From Kocuria sp. p3-SID1428 (GTDB lineage: Bacteria > Actinomycetota > Actinomycetes > Actinomycetales > Micrococcaceae), in contig NZ_JALXVH010000068.1 of NCBI RefSeq assembly GCF_025149945.1, forward strand, positions 1 to 12,307: a stretch of 12,307 nucleotides of DNA, in the 5' to 3' direction. The notes under the pieces were generated by a model. That model worked only from the letters and a program-made list of their open reading frames with translations, made no database searches and was not told where the DNA came from. Below, one piece after another: positions 1 through 7,348 of the stretch. The position numbers and the translations under genes are program-made. Within the stretch, counting starts at the first letter, position 1. Every line of letters starts with the position of its first letter.

Positions 1-23
1 CCCCAGGAGCTCGGCCGCCGGCC

Positions 24-584
24 TCAGTGGTGGCCGCCCTCCTCCTCGCCCTCGGGAGCGGGGGTGTTGGAGGGGTTGGCCGGAGTAGAGGGCGCGCCGC
101 CGGGGATGTACTCGGCGTAGCGCGGGAAGGTGTGGTCCAGGACCGGCAGCTCGTGCTCGAGGGTCTCGCCGTCCACGGTGATGGTGACCGGCACCAGCAG
201 GCCCGGCTCGGCGCCGGCGGGCTCCACGAGCTGCTCGTCGTCCTCGAGGCGGACCTCGCCGTAGCGGACCTCATCGGCGGCGGGGACCTCGACGGTGATG
301 GGGGCTGCGCCCTCGACGGCGATCTCCACGGACATGTCCTGATCCGACTCGTTGACCAGGGTGCCCAGCAGGCGGCCATCCGAGTCGGCGGACTCGGCCA
401 CGATGAGGAGGTTGTTGATGCTGAGGTCCCCGAGCTCCTCCACGATGCCGTCGGCGGGGGAGTAGTGGGAGGCCGTTTCCTGGTCATTGGTCACCGCGGC
501 GCAGCCGGCCGAGGTCAGTGCGGCGGCGGCGAATGCGGCACCCAGGCCGATGGTGCGAAGCCTCTTGCGGGCGGCAGTGGTCAC
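24..584 (-). CDS. lpqE: LpqE-like secreted lipoprotein, 186 aa
   Basis: Small exported lipoprotein of unknown biochemical role, probably anchored on the outer face of the membrane. The first 27 residues form a classical signal: basic start (R6, K7, R8, R10), an Ala-rich hydrophobic core, then SAGC with the lipidated Cys at residue 28 (lipobox slightly degenerate at -3). The mature part has a beta-rich core around residues 52-150 ([11 protein letters not shown], then [11 protein letters not shown]). It ends in a Pro/Glu-rich tail finishing GGHH. Start is GTG at 584, preceded by a strong Shine-Dalgarno (GAGGAGTT, 598-591 on the minus strand). The name rests on the core pattern and on position: in M. 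tuberculosis lpqE (Rv3584) is divergent from carD in the same way. LpqE proteins have been linked to the PCu(A)C copper-chaperone fold, but I see no Met/His copper motif. It could also be called a generic hypothetical lipoprotein. Confidence 0.82.
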   Translation of the reverse strand: MTTAARKRLRTIGLGAAFAAAALTSAGCAAVTNDQETASHYSPADGIVEELGDLSINNLLIVAESADSDGRLLGTLVNESDQDMSVEIAVEGAAPITVEVPAADEVRYGEVRLEDDEQLVEPAGAEPGLLVPVTITVDGETLEHELPVLDHTFPRYAEYIPGGAPSTPANPSNTPAPEGEEEGGHH

Positions 585-622
585 GGCGCGAACTCCTCAG
601 ACAGGTCGGTGATGCTGCGGCC

Positions 623-628
623 ATGGTA
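623..628 (-). promoter_or_regulatory. Possible -10 element for lpqE
   Basis: Read on the minus strand this is TACCAT, a TANNNT-type -10 element. It would start transcription near 616, giving a leader of about 30 bases that contains the GAGGAGTT ribosome binding site. No convincing -35 hexamer sits 16-18 bases upstream, so this is a weak call. Confidence 0.3.
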
Positions 629-702
629 TCCGCTCGGGCACGCAACGTCCGCATCCGCTCCGAGGGTCCTGAGAGGAGGCGATCAGGCTGCTGTGCGCCG
701 CG

Positions 703-711
703 TGCTAGAAT
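703..711 (+). promoter_or_regulatory. Extended -10 promoter of carD
   Basis: The sequence TGCTAGAAT is an extended -10 element (TGn followed by TAGAAT at 706-711), close to the TATAAT consensus and conspicuous in this GC-rich DNA. Transcription would start near 718, leaving a leader of about 19 bases with the ribosome binding site AAGGGG (723-728) 8 bases before the carD ATG. No good -35 is seen around 683-688, which fits an extended -10 promoter. It would drive carD and, by read-through, the MEP genes. Confidence 0.55.
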
Positions 712-736
712 CAGTCGGCGGAAAGGGGCACAATAC

Positions 737-1219
737 ATGGTTTTCGAGGTTGGCGAGACGGTCGTCTATCCCCACCACGGCGCGGCACTGATCGAGGAGA
801 TCAAGACCCGCACCATCAAGGGCGAGGAGAAGATGTACCTGAAGCTCAAGGTCACCCAGGGTGATCTCGTGATCGAGGTACCGGCGGAGAATGTCGACCT
901 CGTCGGCGTGCGCGACGTCGTCGATGAAGAGGGCCTCAAGAAGGTCTTCGCCGTCCTGCAGGCATCTGATGTGGAAGAAGCCAGCAACTGGTCCCGCCGC
1001 TACAAGGCCAATGTGGAGAAGCTCGCCTCCGGCGATGTCCTCAAGGTCGCCGAGGTCGTGCGCGATCTCTGGCGCCGGGACAAGGACCGCGGGCTGTCCG
1101 CCGGTGAGAAGCGCATGCTGACCAAGGCGCGCCACATCCTCACCTCGGAGCTGGCCCTGGCCAAGGACATCGACGAGGAAGAGGCGGAGAAGCGCCTCGA
1201 CGACATCCTCGCCGGCTGA
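737..1219 (+). CDS. carD: CarD/CdnL-type RNA polymerase-binding transcription factor, 160 aa
   Basis: CarD binds the RNA polymerase beta subunit and stabilises the open promoter complex, notably at rRNA and housekeeping promoters. The N-terminal RNAP-interaction domain (about residues 1-60) begins with the family signature [20 protein letters not shown] and continues through MYLKLKV and [15 protein letters not shown]. The C-terminal helical domain (about 62-160) interacts with DNA and carries Trp85 in [10 protein letters not shown], at the same residue number as the Trp that wedges into the upstream edge of the -10 in M. tuberculosis CarD. The later helices ([22 protein letters not shown] and the ELA region) are also typical. 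The length of 160 aa matches the family. ATG at 737 has ribosome binding site AAGGGG at 8-base spacing and is the only sensible start. It is first in the rightward string; ispD begins 10 bases after its stop. Confidence 0.97.
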   Translation: MVFEVGETVVYPHHGAALIEEIKTRTIKGEEKMYLKLKVTQGDLVIEVPAENVDLVGVRDVVDEEGLKKVFAVLQASDVEEASNWSRRYKANVEKLASGDVLKVAEVVRDLWRRDKDRGLSAGEKRMLTKARHILTSELALAKDIDEEEAEKRLDDILAG

Positions 1220-1229
1220 GCACCTGCCC

Positions 1230-2051
1230 GTGGAGCTCTCGGGCCGCACGGCCCTCACGACGGCGCACCCCTCCTCCGGGGCGGGGTGCGCCGTCGTCGT
1301 CGTCGCGGCCGGATCGGGGCAGCGGCTGGGGCGCGGCATACCCAAGGCCCTGGTGGAGGTCGCCGGGCGCACCATCCTCGAGCGCAGCCTGCGGGCCGTG
1401 CTCGAGGCTGGCGTCTGCGCCCACGGCGGGCGGATCGTGGTGACCGTGCCGCCCGGTGACACCGAGCTCAGCGCGGTGTGCCGAAGCCTCGGCGCGCAGC
1501 CTGTCGAGGGCGCGCAGAGCCGTGCCGCGAGCGTGCGCGCGGCGCTGGAGGCCCTCGCCCAGGGTCCTGCCCCGGCCGGCGTACTCGTCCACGACGCCGC
1601 TCGCTGCCTGACCCCGCCGTCGGTCTTCCGCGAGGTCGCTGCGGCCCTGGCCGAGCACCGGGCCGTGATCCCCGTGCTGCCGGTCGTGGACACCATGCGC
1701 TCGATCGACGCACAGGATCGGCTGCTCGGCACCGTGGACCGTGCCCGACTGCGCGCCATCCAGACCCCGCAGGGCTTCGACTGGCAGCTGCTGCGCGAGG
1801 TCAACGCCCAGGCCGCGGCAGAAGGCCTGGCAGATGAGTCCATCACCGATGACGCCTCCCTGGTGGAGCACTGCACCGATGTGCAGGTCATGGCCGTGCC
1901 CGGGCACGAGGAGTCGTTCAAGGTGACCCGGCCGCTGGACCTGCTGCTGGCGGAGGCCGTCGTGGCCGACCGTGCAGCGCGCACCGGCGCCGATCCGGCC
2001 TCCGTCGTCCCGTCAGCCGTCGATCCAGCAGGCCAGGAGCAGCGCCCGTGA
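1230..2051 (+). CDS. ispD: 2-C-methyl-D-erythritol 4-phosphate cytidylyltransferase (IspD), 273 aa
   Basis: Cytosolic enzyme of the MEP isoprenoid pathway: joins CTP and 2-C-methyl-D-erythritol 4-phosphate to CDP-ME with release of pyrophosphate. The nucleotide-binding loop [14 protein letters not shown] is at 26-39; Arg32 and Lys39 correspond to catalytic R20 and K27 of E. coli IspD. VHDAARCL contains Asp122 (E. coli D106), IQTPQGF follows TVDRARLRA, and [14 protein letters not shown] contains Lys231 (E. coli K213). It is longer than the usual ~230 aa: about 20 residues precede the beta-strand AVVVV, and a tail of about 25 poorly conserved residues follows the AEAVV helix. The GTG at 1230 is the only in-frame standard start before the catalytic loop. 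It lacks a clear Shine-Dalgarno and lies 10 bases after carD, so translation may be coupled. The first codons overlap a strong hairpin (1241-1297). The stop overlaps the ispF start by 4 bases. Confidence 0.95.
   Translation: MELSGRTALTTAHPSSGAGCAVVVVAAGSGQRLGRGIPKALVEVAGRTILERSLRAVLEAGVCAHGGRIVVTVPPGDTELSAVCRSLGAQPVEGAQSRAASVRAALEALAQGPAPAGVLVHDAARCLTPPSVFREVAAALAEHRAVIPVLPVVDTMRSIDAQDRLLGTVDRARLRAIQTPQGFDWQLLREVNAQAAAEGLADESITDDASLVEHCTDVQVMAVPGHEESFKVTRPLDLLLAEAVVADRAARTGADPASVVPSAVDPAGQEQRP
1241..1297 (+). repeat. Tandem hairpins in the 5' end of ispD, including a 15-bp perfect inverted repeat
   Basis: The main element pairs 1257-1271 (ACGACGGCGCACCCC) perfectly with 1283-1297. After one T/C mismatch the stem can extend by two or three further pairs, closing a loop of only a few bases. 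A smaller hairpin (GGGCC 1241-1245 with GGCCC 1250-1254) lies just upstream. They start 21 bases after the carD stop and cover ispD codons 4 to 23, ahead of the catalytic loop. No T-run follows. It could be a U-less terminator or pause for carD, an attenuator that lowers ispD expression, or an RNA-processing or stability element. The structure is seen directly; the role is inferred. Confidence 0.6.
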
Positions 2052-2566
2052 GCAGGATCCCCCGCACCGGCATCTCGGTGGACGTCCACGCCTTCGCCTC
2101 CGACCAGGAGTGCGCCGAGCACCCGGACGGGCTGGTGCCCCTGCATCTGGCCGGGCTGCTGTGGGAGGGCGAGCGAGGGCTGTCCGGGCACTCGGACGGC
2201 GACGTCGTGGCCCACGCCGCCGCCGACGCCCTCTTCTCGGCCGCCGGCTGCGGCGACCTCGGCTCGAACTTCGGCACCGACCGACCGGAAATGGCCGGAG
2301 CCTCGGGCGTGCGGATCCTCTCGGAAGCGGCGGTGATCGTGCGCGCTGCGGGCTTCGAGCCGGGCAATGTGGCCGTGCAGCTGATCGGGCAGCGACCGCG
2401 CTTCTCGCCGCGCCGGCAGGAGGCCGAGGAGGTGCTCAGCCGCGCGGCAGGGTGTCCCGTGACGGTCGCGGCCACCACCTCGGATCACCTGGGCTTCACC
2501 GGACGTGACGAGGGGCTCGCTGCCATGGCCACGGCTCTCGTCGTGCCGTCTGCCGGGCCTCGGTAG
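2048..2566 (+). CDS. ispF: 2-C-methyl-D-erythritol 2,4-cyclodiphosphate synthase (IspF), 172 aa
   Basis: Cytosolic homotrimeric enzyme of the MEP pathway: cyclises CDP-ME 2-phosphate to ME-2,4-cyclodiphosphate with release of CMP. Predicted metal ligands Asp12 and His14 (VDVHAF) and His56 ([14 protein letters not shown]) match E. coli D8, H10 and H42. GHSDGD contains His48, equivalent to H34. [13 protein letters not shown] is the substrate loop, [16 protein letters not shown] follows, and [14 protein letters not shown] is the C-terminal signature. The stretch between the Asp/His pair and HSDGD is about 14 residues longer than in E. coli, as in other actinobacterial forms, with a few extra residues at 18-28 ([11 protein letters not shown]). 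Start is GTG at 2048 inside the GTGA overlap with the ispD stop, which implies translational coupling. IspD and IspF act two steps apart (IspE is elsewhere) and are fused into one protein in some other bacteria. Confidence 0.96.
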   Translation: MSRIPRTGISVDVHAFASDQECAEHPDGLVPLHLAGLLWEGERGLSGHSDGDVVAHAAADALFSAAGCGDLGSNFGTDRPEMAGASGVRILSEAAVIVRAAGFEPGNVAVQLIGQRPRFSPRRQEAEEVLSRAAGCPVTVAATTSDHLGFTGRDEGLAAMATALVVPSAGPR

Positions 2567-2569
2567 ACT
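2564..2569 (+). promoter_or_regulatory. Probable -10 element for a leaderless cysS transcript
   Basis: TAGACT fits the actinobacterial TANNNT -10 consensus and overlaps the ispF stop codon (TAG, 2564-2566). It ends 7 bases before the cysS GTG at 2577, so the predicted transcription start falls at or within a base of the start codon. The cysS start also lacks a Shine-Dalgarno. No strong -35 is visible around 2540-2547. The geometry suggests that cysS can be transcribed on its own as a leaderless mRNA, besides read-through from carD. Confidence 0.55.
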
Positions 2570-2576
2570 TCCGGGC

Positions 2577-4019
2577 GTGACACTGCGCTTCTACGACACC
2601 GCCTCAGCCTCCGTCCGCGACTTCGAGCCCGTCGTGCCGGGAGAGGCGAGCCTGTACTACTGCGGCGCCACAGTGCAGAGCGGGCCGCACATCGGGCACG
2701 TGCGCTCCGGGCTGGTCTTCGACATCCTCATCCGCTGGCTGCGCTTCCGCGGTCTGAAGGTCACGGCCGTGCGCAATGTGACGGACATCGACGACAAGAT
2801 CCTCGAGAAGGCTCGCGCCTCCGAGCAGCCGGGCTACGACGGCGATCATCCGAACGAGCCCTGGTGGGCCCTGGCGTACCGCTTCGAGGGCGTCTTCCAT
2901 CAGGCCTACGACGCTCTGGGCATCGAGCGGCCCACGTACGAGCCGCGCGCTACCGGGCACATCCCGCAGATGCACGAGCTGATCGCCGAGCTGATCGAGC
3001 GCGGCCATGCCTACCCGGCCCAGGACGGCTCCGGCGACGTCTACTTCGACGTCCGCTCCTGGCCCCGCTACGGCGAGCTGACCCATCAGCGCCTCGACGA
3101 GATGCAGGAGGCCGCCGACGCCGATCCGCGCGGCAAGCGCGATCCCCGCGACTTCGCGCTGTGGAAGGGCCACAAGGAGCAGGATCCGCTCACCGCGTCC
3201 TGGGATTCGCCGTGGGGTCGCGGCCGCCCGGGGTGGCACCTCGAGTGCTCGGCCATGGCGGGGCGCTACCTGGGCGATCGCTTCGACTTCCACGGGGGCG
3301 GTCTGGACCTGCGCTTCCCGCACCACGAGAACGAGCTGGCTCAGTCGGCGGCGGCCGGGCAGCATTTCGCGAGCTTCTGGCTGCACAACGGCCTGGTGGC
3401 CTATCAGGGCGAGAAGATGTCCAAGTCCCTCGGCAACACCGTGGATCCGCAGCAGATGCTCGCCGAGAACCGCCCCCTGGTGGTGCGCTACATGCTCGGG
3501 CAGGCCCACTACCGCTCGGTGCTGGACTACCGTCCGACCTCCCTCGAAGAGGCGGCCGCGGCCGTGGAGCGCATCGAGGCGTTCCTGGTCGCGGCCTCGG
3601 CGGCAGGCGCCGACCTCGACTGGGAGCCGTCCGACATCCCGGCGGATTTCGTCGCCGTGATGGACGACGACCTCAACGTGCCCCGAGCGCTGGGCGTGCT
3701 GCACGACCGCGTCCGAGCCGGCAACACCGCGCTGCACGCAGGCGCCGAGCAGGGAGCCGAGCTGGCCGAAGCCGCTCGCGCCGTGTCCGGCATGAGCGAG
3801 ATCCTGGGGCTGCGCGGGCTCATGGCACTGGGCGGCACGGGGACCGGGGCCCAGGAGCACGAGGCCCTCGACCAGCTGGTGCAGGACCTGCTCGAGCGGC
3901 GGGCCGCGGCCCGCACCGCGAAGGACTGGGCGGAGGCCGACCGGCTGCGCGACACCCTCGCCGAGGCCGGGATCACCGTGGCCGACGGGGCAGAGGGCTC
4001 CACCTGGACGCTGGGCTGA
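2577..4019 (+). CDS. cysS: Cysteinyl-tRNA synthetase, 480 aa
   Basis: Class I aminoacyl-tRNA synthetase that activates cysteine with ATP and loads it on tRNA-Cys in the cytosol. Zinc-site Cys29 lies in [15 protein letters not shown], followed directly by the HIGH motif (38-41). A second zinc-site Cys224 is in HLECSAMA, and the zinc-ligand motif HHENELAQS follows. KMSKS is at 280-284 ([11 protein letters not shown]). The C-terminal helical domain (about 320-480) includes the DALR-like part and ends in [18 protein letters not shown]. The length fits CysRS and is longer than the related mycothiol ligase MshC (about 410 aa), which lacks this C-terminal part. GTG at 2577 is chosen because [13 protein letters not shown] is the family's normal beginning; an upstream in-frame ATG at 2505 would add 24 residues lying inside ispF. 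It starts 10 bases after ispF and probably has its own -10 element at 2564-2569. Confidence 0.97.
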   Translation: MTLRFYDTASASVRDFEPVVPGEASLYYCGATVQSGPHIGHVRSGLVFDILIRWLRFRGLKVTAVRNVTDIDDKILEKARASEQPGYDGDHPNEPWWALAYRFEGVFHQAYDALGIERPTYEPRATGHIPQMHELIAELIERGHAYPAQDGSGDVYFDVRSWPRYGELTHQRLDEMQEAADADPRGKRDPRDFALWKGHKEQDPLTASWDSPWGRGRPGWHLECSAMAGRYLGDRFDFHGGGLDLRFPHHENELAQSAAAGQHFASFWLHNGLVAYQGEKMSKSLGNTVDPQQMLAENRPLVVRYMLGQAHYRSVLDYRPTSLEEAAAAVERIEAFLVAASAAGADLDWEPSDIPADFVAVMDDDLNVPRALGVLHDRVRAGNTALHAGAEQGAELAEAARAVSGMSEILGLRGLMALGGTGTGAQEHEALDQLVQDLLERRAAARTAKDWAEADRLRDTLAEAGITVADGAEGSTWTLG

Positions 4020-4041
4020 GGCGCACCGCCCGATGACCGAA

Positions 4042-4075
4042 GCAGGCGCGCGGCCCCAGGGCTCGCAGCGCCTGC
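4042..4075 (+). terminator. Candidate terminator hairpin after cysS
   Basis: GCAGGCGC (4042-4049) pairs perfectly with GCGCCTGC (4068-4075), starting 22 bases after the cysS stop. The 18-base loop can form a small inner helix (GCC 4053-4055 with GGC 4060-4062). No T-run follows, as is common for actinobacterial hairpin terminators. It may separate the carD-cysS unit from rlmB-glgX. Confidence 0.45.
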
Positions 4076-4084
4076 GCACTGGAC

Positions 4085-4104
4085 CACGACCGGCACGACC
4101 GGTC
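4085..4104 (+). repeat. 9-bp tandem repeat with a nested inverted repeat before rlmB
   Basis: CACGACCGG occurs twice in tandem (4085-4093 and 4094-4102). Overlapping it, GACCGG (4088-4093) and CCGGTC (4099-4104) form a perfect 6-bp inverted repeat with a 5-base spacer. It lies 24 bases before the rlmB ATG, so it could be a small operator or a second part of the cysS terminator. The short length makes chance a real possibility. Confidence 0.4.
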
Positions 4105-4128
4105 ACGAGATGGAATGGGTGGCACACC

Positions 4129-5127
4129 ATGTCAGCACCCCGACGTGGGAGCGGAAGCTCCAAGAAGAAGGGCCCCACCGTGGGCACCGGCGGCCACGGC
4201 CGCAAGAAGCTCGAGGGCAAGGGCCCCACTCCGCGCGCGGAGGATCGGCCGTACCACAAGGCATACAAGCAGAAGAAGGCCGCCGAGCACCGCGCCGCCA
4301 CCGGTGCGGGCGAGCGCGGGCAGCGCCGTGGCCCCAACCGCCGCGGCCCGGGCAAGACCGAGGACCTCGTGACGGGGCGCAACTCGGTGCTCGAGTCGCT
4401 GCGCGCGGAGATCCCCGCCAAGGCGGCCTACATCATGGTGCGGATCGAGGCGGATGACCGCATCCGCGAGATCCTCACGCTGTGCAGCCGCCGTGGGATC
4501 CCGGTGCTCGAGGCCACCCGCCCCGAGCTCGACCGCCTGACCGAGGACGCTGTGCACCAGGGCATCGCCCTGCAGGTGCCCCCCTACGACTACCGCGGCG
4601 CCGATGACCTGCTCGACGAGGCCATGCAGCGCTGGAAGCGCGATCGCGAGTCAGAGCCGGCCCCGCTGTTCGTGGCTCTGGACGGCATCACCGACCCCCG
4701 CAACCTGGGCGCGATCATGCGCAGCGTCTCGGCCTTCGGCGGCGACGGCGTCCTGCTGCCCGAGCGCCGCTCGACCGGCCTGAACGCGACCGCCTGGAAG
4801 ACCAGCGCCGGTGCCGCCGCGCGTGTCCCGGCGGCCCAGGCCACCAACCTCAACCGCACGATCGAGCACGCCAAGTCCCGCGGATACTTCGTCGTCGGGC
4901 TCGACGGCGGGGGCTCGGTCGAGCTGCCGGGGCTGACCCTGGCCACCGAGCCGCTCGTCATCGTGGTGGGCTCGGAGGGCAAGGGCCTCTCCCGGCTGAT
5001 GACCGAGCACTGCGATCAGATCGTCTCCATCCCGATCCAGTCGGAGATGGAGTCGCTGAACGCGTCCATGGCCGTCGGCATCGCCCTCTACGAGACCTCG
5101 TGCCGTCGTGCCGCACACTCTGCATAG
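4129..5127 (+). CDS. rlmB: SPOUT/TrmH-family 23S rRNA (guanosine-2'-O)-methyltransferase (RlmB-type), 332 aa
   Basis: Predicted to transfer a methyl group from S-adenosylmethionine to a ribose 2'-OH in 23S rRNA (G2251 in E. coli). Residues 1-80 are a basic, probably disordered tail (SSKKKGPTVGTGGHGRKKLEGKG and PYHKAYKQKKAA patterns) seen in actinobacterial members and absent from E. coli RlmB; it probably contacts RNA. The substrate-binding domain starts at VTGRNSVLESL (from 81). The trefoil-knot catalytic domain carries motif 1 NLGAIMRS (from Asn192), motif 2 VVGSEGKGL (Gly281) and motif 3 IPIQSEMESLNASMAVGIALYE (Glu308, Asn311). ATG at 4129 is preferred because MSAPRRGSGSSKKKGP matches the family's start; an ATG at 4033 is in frame but would place the coding start inside the hairpin at 4042-4075. 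The ribosome binding site is weak (GGGTGG). The exact rRNA target is inferred. The 3' end overlaps glgX by 20 bases. Confidence 0.92.
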   Translation: MSAPRRGSGSSKKKGPTVGTGGHGRKKLEGKGPTPRAEDRPYHKAYKQKKAAEHRAATGAGERGQRRGPNRRGPGKTEDLVTGRNSVLESLRAEIPAKAAYIMVRIEADDRIREILTLCSRRGIPVLEATRPELDRLTEDAVHQGIALQVPPYDYRGADDLLDEAMQRWKRDRESEPAPLFVALDGITDPRNLGAIMRSVSAFGGDGVLLPERRSTGLNATAWKTSAGAAARVPAAQATNLNRTIEHAKSRGYFVVGLDGGGSVELPGLTLATEPLVIVVGSEGKGLSRLMTEHCDQIVSIPIQSEMESLNASMAVGIALYETSCRRAAHSA

Positions 5128-7342
5128 GCGCCCCACCGCACCGGGGCCGGCGCGCTCGCGTCCCCGCCCCCTCGGCGTCTCCCAGGCCCTGGGCGGGGAG
5201 GACGCGACCAACGTCGCTGTCTGGGCCCCGGGGGTCGAGCATCTCGACCTGATCTGGAAGGTGCCCGACGGCCGCTGGCGTCGTCATACCCTGCGTCGGA
5301 TCGAGGGCGGGATCCACTTCGATCTGGTCCCCGGGGCCCTCGACGACGGCTCGGCCATGCCCCCGGGCACGCTCTACGGCTTCGTGGCGGCGGATTCGTC
5401 GCTGCTCGACGACGGCACCACCCCGGCGGACGAGCAGATTCTGCTGGACCCCCACGGTCGGGGGCTGCGGCGGGTCCATCGCGCACCCGGACAGCGCGGG
5501 GTCACCCAGCCGGACACCTACGGCAGCCGCTACGTCTCCGAGATCATCGACGACGCCTTCGACTGGGCCGGGGATCTCGCCCCGGACATCCCCTGGCGCG
5601 ACACCGTGATCTACGAGGCCCACGTCAAGGGCCTGACGATCCACCACCCGGGCATTCCGGAGGAGCTGCGTGGAACGTACGCAGGCCTCGCTCACCCCGT
5701 GATGATCGAGCACCTGAGTTCGCTGGGCATCTCCGCCGTCGAGCTTCTGCCGGTCCACGCCCATCTGGACGAGCCTCATCTCACGGCCAACGGGCTGAGC
5801 AACCACTGGGGCTACAACACGCTGTCCTTCTTCGCCCCGCACGGGGCCTATGCCTCCCGCGCCTCGCAGGAGCGCGGACCGCAGGGGGTCATCGACGAGT
5901 TCAAGCAGATGGTCAAGGACCTGCACGCAGCGGGCATCGAAGTCATCCTGGACGTCGTCTACAACCACACCGCAGAGGCGGGCATGGGCGAGCAGCCCTA
6001 CTGCTGGCGCGGGCTGGGGGACCGGCAGTGGTACCGCCACGACGACAGCGGCAACTACCTCGACGTCACGGGCTGCGGCAACACGCTGGACTTCTCCCGC
6101 CCCGAGGTCGTGCGCATGGCGCTGGACTCCCTGCGCTACTGGGTCGAGGTCTGCCACGTCGACGGCTTCCGCTTCGATCTGGCACCTGCGCTGGGCCGGG
6201 ACTCCTCGCACAGCTTCACCGCCCGCCACCCGTTCCTGGTCGCCGCCGTGGCGGATCCCGCGATCGGCGGCTCCAAGCTGATCTCGGAGCCCTGGGACGT
6301 GGGCATGGGCGGCTGGCAGACGGGGCACTTCCCTCCCGGCTGGGCCGACTGGAACGACATCTACCGCGACACCGTGCGCGACTTCTGGCTCACCGAGCAG
6401 CGCGCCATGTCCGCCGGAGCCCCCGGGGACGGGCTCTCGCGCATGGCAGACGTCCTCGTGGGCTCGCCGGGGCGCTTCGCGGCTTCCGGACGCACGCCGC
6501 TGTCGTCGGTGAACTTCGTGACGGCCCACGACGGCTTCACGCTGCACGACCTGACGACGTACGACCACAAGCACAACGAGGCCAATCGCGAGGACAATCG
6601 TGACGGCACGAACGACAACCACTCGTGGAACCACGGCGAAGAGGGGCCCAGCCGCTCAGGCACCGTGCGCAGCGCCCGGGCGCGCACGGCGCGCAACCTG
6701 ATGGCCACGCTGGTGCTCTCGCAGGGGGTGCCCATGATCACCGCCGGTGACGAGATGCTGCGCAGCCAGGGCGGCAACAACAACGCGTACTGCCAAGACG
6801 GGCCGATCGGCTACGTGAGCTGGCGGCACACTCCCGCAGAGCGGGCCATGCTGGCGGCCACCAAGGAGGCGCTGCAGGTCCGGCGCCGGTTCATGTCCCT
6901 GCAGGCCGAGGACTACATGATGCGCCCGGAGGACATCCGGGTCCTGTGGTTCACCCCTGAGGGCAGGCTCATGCGGGCCGAGGACTGGGAGGCGGAGGGA
7001 GCCCGCGCCGTGCAGATGCTGGTGCGCGCCCGCCATGGGGGCGTGGCCGGGCTCGTGGTGCTCAACGGGACCTTGCGTGACATCGAGTTCCGGATCCCGC
7101 ACCTGTCCGAGTCCCTCTTCACCGAGGACGACCCCCACGAGGTCGCGGCGCGTCTGGAGACGCCGAACCCCGAGGCGGAGGGCCCCGATGCGCCGCACGG
7201 AGAGGCGGAGGCTGCTGAGCGCGCCGTCGAGTTCGTCTTCTCGACCGACGCCGAGCTGCGCAGCTCCTACGGGCGCATCCTGCGCGGGGGAGACGCGCTC
7301 GCGCTGCCGGCCATGACGGTGGGCGCGCTGTCGCTCGACTGA
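5108..7342 (+). CDS. glgX: Glycogen debranching enzyme GlgX (GH13 isoamylase type), 744 aa
   Basis: Hydrolyses alpha-1,6 branch linkages, mainly on short outer chains left by glycogen phosphorylase, in the cytosol. The N-terminal CBM48/early-set domain (about 25-130) starts at RPLGVSQALGG and is rather divergent. The GH13 barrel has region I DVVYNH (282-287), nucleophile Asp357 in DGFRFDLA, acid/base Glu394 in LISEPWD, and His474-Asp475 in FVTAHDGFTLHDL. KHNEANREDNRDGTNDNHSWN and GDEMLRSQGGNNNAYCQD are debranching-type signatures. The C-terminal beta domain has an acidic, low-complexity insertion (about 675-705). It is slightly long for GlgX (usually 650-720). GTG at 5108 overlaps the rlmB end by 20 bases and has no clear Shine-Dalgarno; no ATG or GTG lies between it and the conserved RPLG segment, so this start is preferred. 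It probably shares an mRNA with rlmB and converges on glgP, which acts on the same polymer. Confidence 0.93.
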   Translation: MPHTLHRRPTAPGPARSRPRPLGVSQALGGEDATNVAVWAPGVEHLDLIWKVPDGRWRRHTLRRIEGGIHFDLVPGALDDGSAMPPGTLYGFVAADSSLLDDGTTPADEQILLDPHGRGLRRVHRAPGQRGVTQPDTYGSRYVSEIIDDAFDWAGDLAPDIPWRDTVIYEAHVKGLTIHHPGIPEELRGTYAGLAHPVMIEHLSSLGISAVELLPVHAHLDEPHLTANGLSNHWGYNTLSFFAPHGAYASRASQERGPQGVIDEFKQMVKDLHAAGIEVILDVVYNHTAEAGMGEQPYCWRGLGDRQWYRHDDSGNYLDVTGCGNTLDFSRPEVVRMALDSLRYWVEVCHVDGFRFDLAPALGRDSSHSFTARHPFLVAAVADPAIGGSKLISEPWDVGMGGWQTGHFPPGWADWNDIYRDTVRDFWLTEQRAMSAGAPGDGLSRMADVLVGSPGRFAASGRTPLSSVNFVTAHDGFTLHDLTTYDHKHNEANREDNRDGTNDNHSWNHGEEGPSRSGTVRSARARTARNLMATLVLSQGVPMITAGDEMLRSQGGNNNAYCQDGPIGYVSWRHTPAERAMLAATKEALQVRRRFMSLQAEDYMMRPEDIRVLWFTPEGRLMRAEDWEAEGARAVQMLVRARHGGVAGLVVLNGTLRDIEFRIPHLSESLFTEDDPHEVAARLETPNPEAEGPDAPHGEAEAAERAVEFVFSTDAELRSSYGRILRGGDALALPAMTVGALSLD

Positions 7343-7348
7343 AGACCT

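Noticed and set aside
27..791. Plus-strand frame of 254 codons opposite the lipoprotein gene
   Set aside because: It runs through the carD promoter and start, has no domain and is very Gly/Val-rich; the minus strand has a clear signal peptide, lipobox and ribosome binding site.
1294..1306. Short GTC repeat run (four units) at the AVVVV strand of IspD
   Set aside because: Explained by consecutive Val codons of a conserved beta strand; too short to be a meaningful microsatellite.
683..2488. A 601-codon minus-strand frame opposite carD, ispD and ispF
   Set aside because: Composition is Arg/Ser/Ala-rich and repetitive with no recognisable domain; three well-conserved genes occupy the other strand.
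2577..4019. Possibility that this is MshC (mycothiol cysteine ligase) instead of CysS
   Set aside because: The protein has the full C-terminal tRNA-binding region and is 480 aa, and it sits in the conserved cysS position after ispF.
2604..4421. A 605-codon minus-strand frame opposite cysS and the start of rlmB
   Set aside because: Shadow frame caused by GC-rich third positions; it has no domain signature and crosses two real genes.
5108..7342. Possibility of TreZ (maltooligosyltrehalose trehalohydrolase) or GlgB
   Set aside because: The KHNEANREDNRDG and GGNNNAYCQD motifs are those of GlgX/isoamylase-type debranching enzymes, and no treY or treS neighbour is present.
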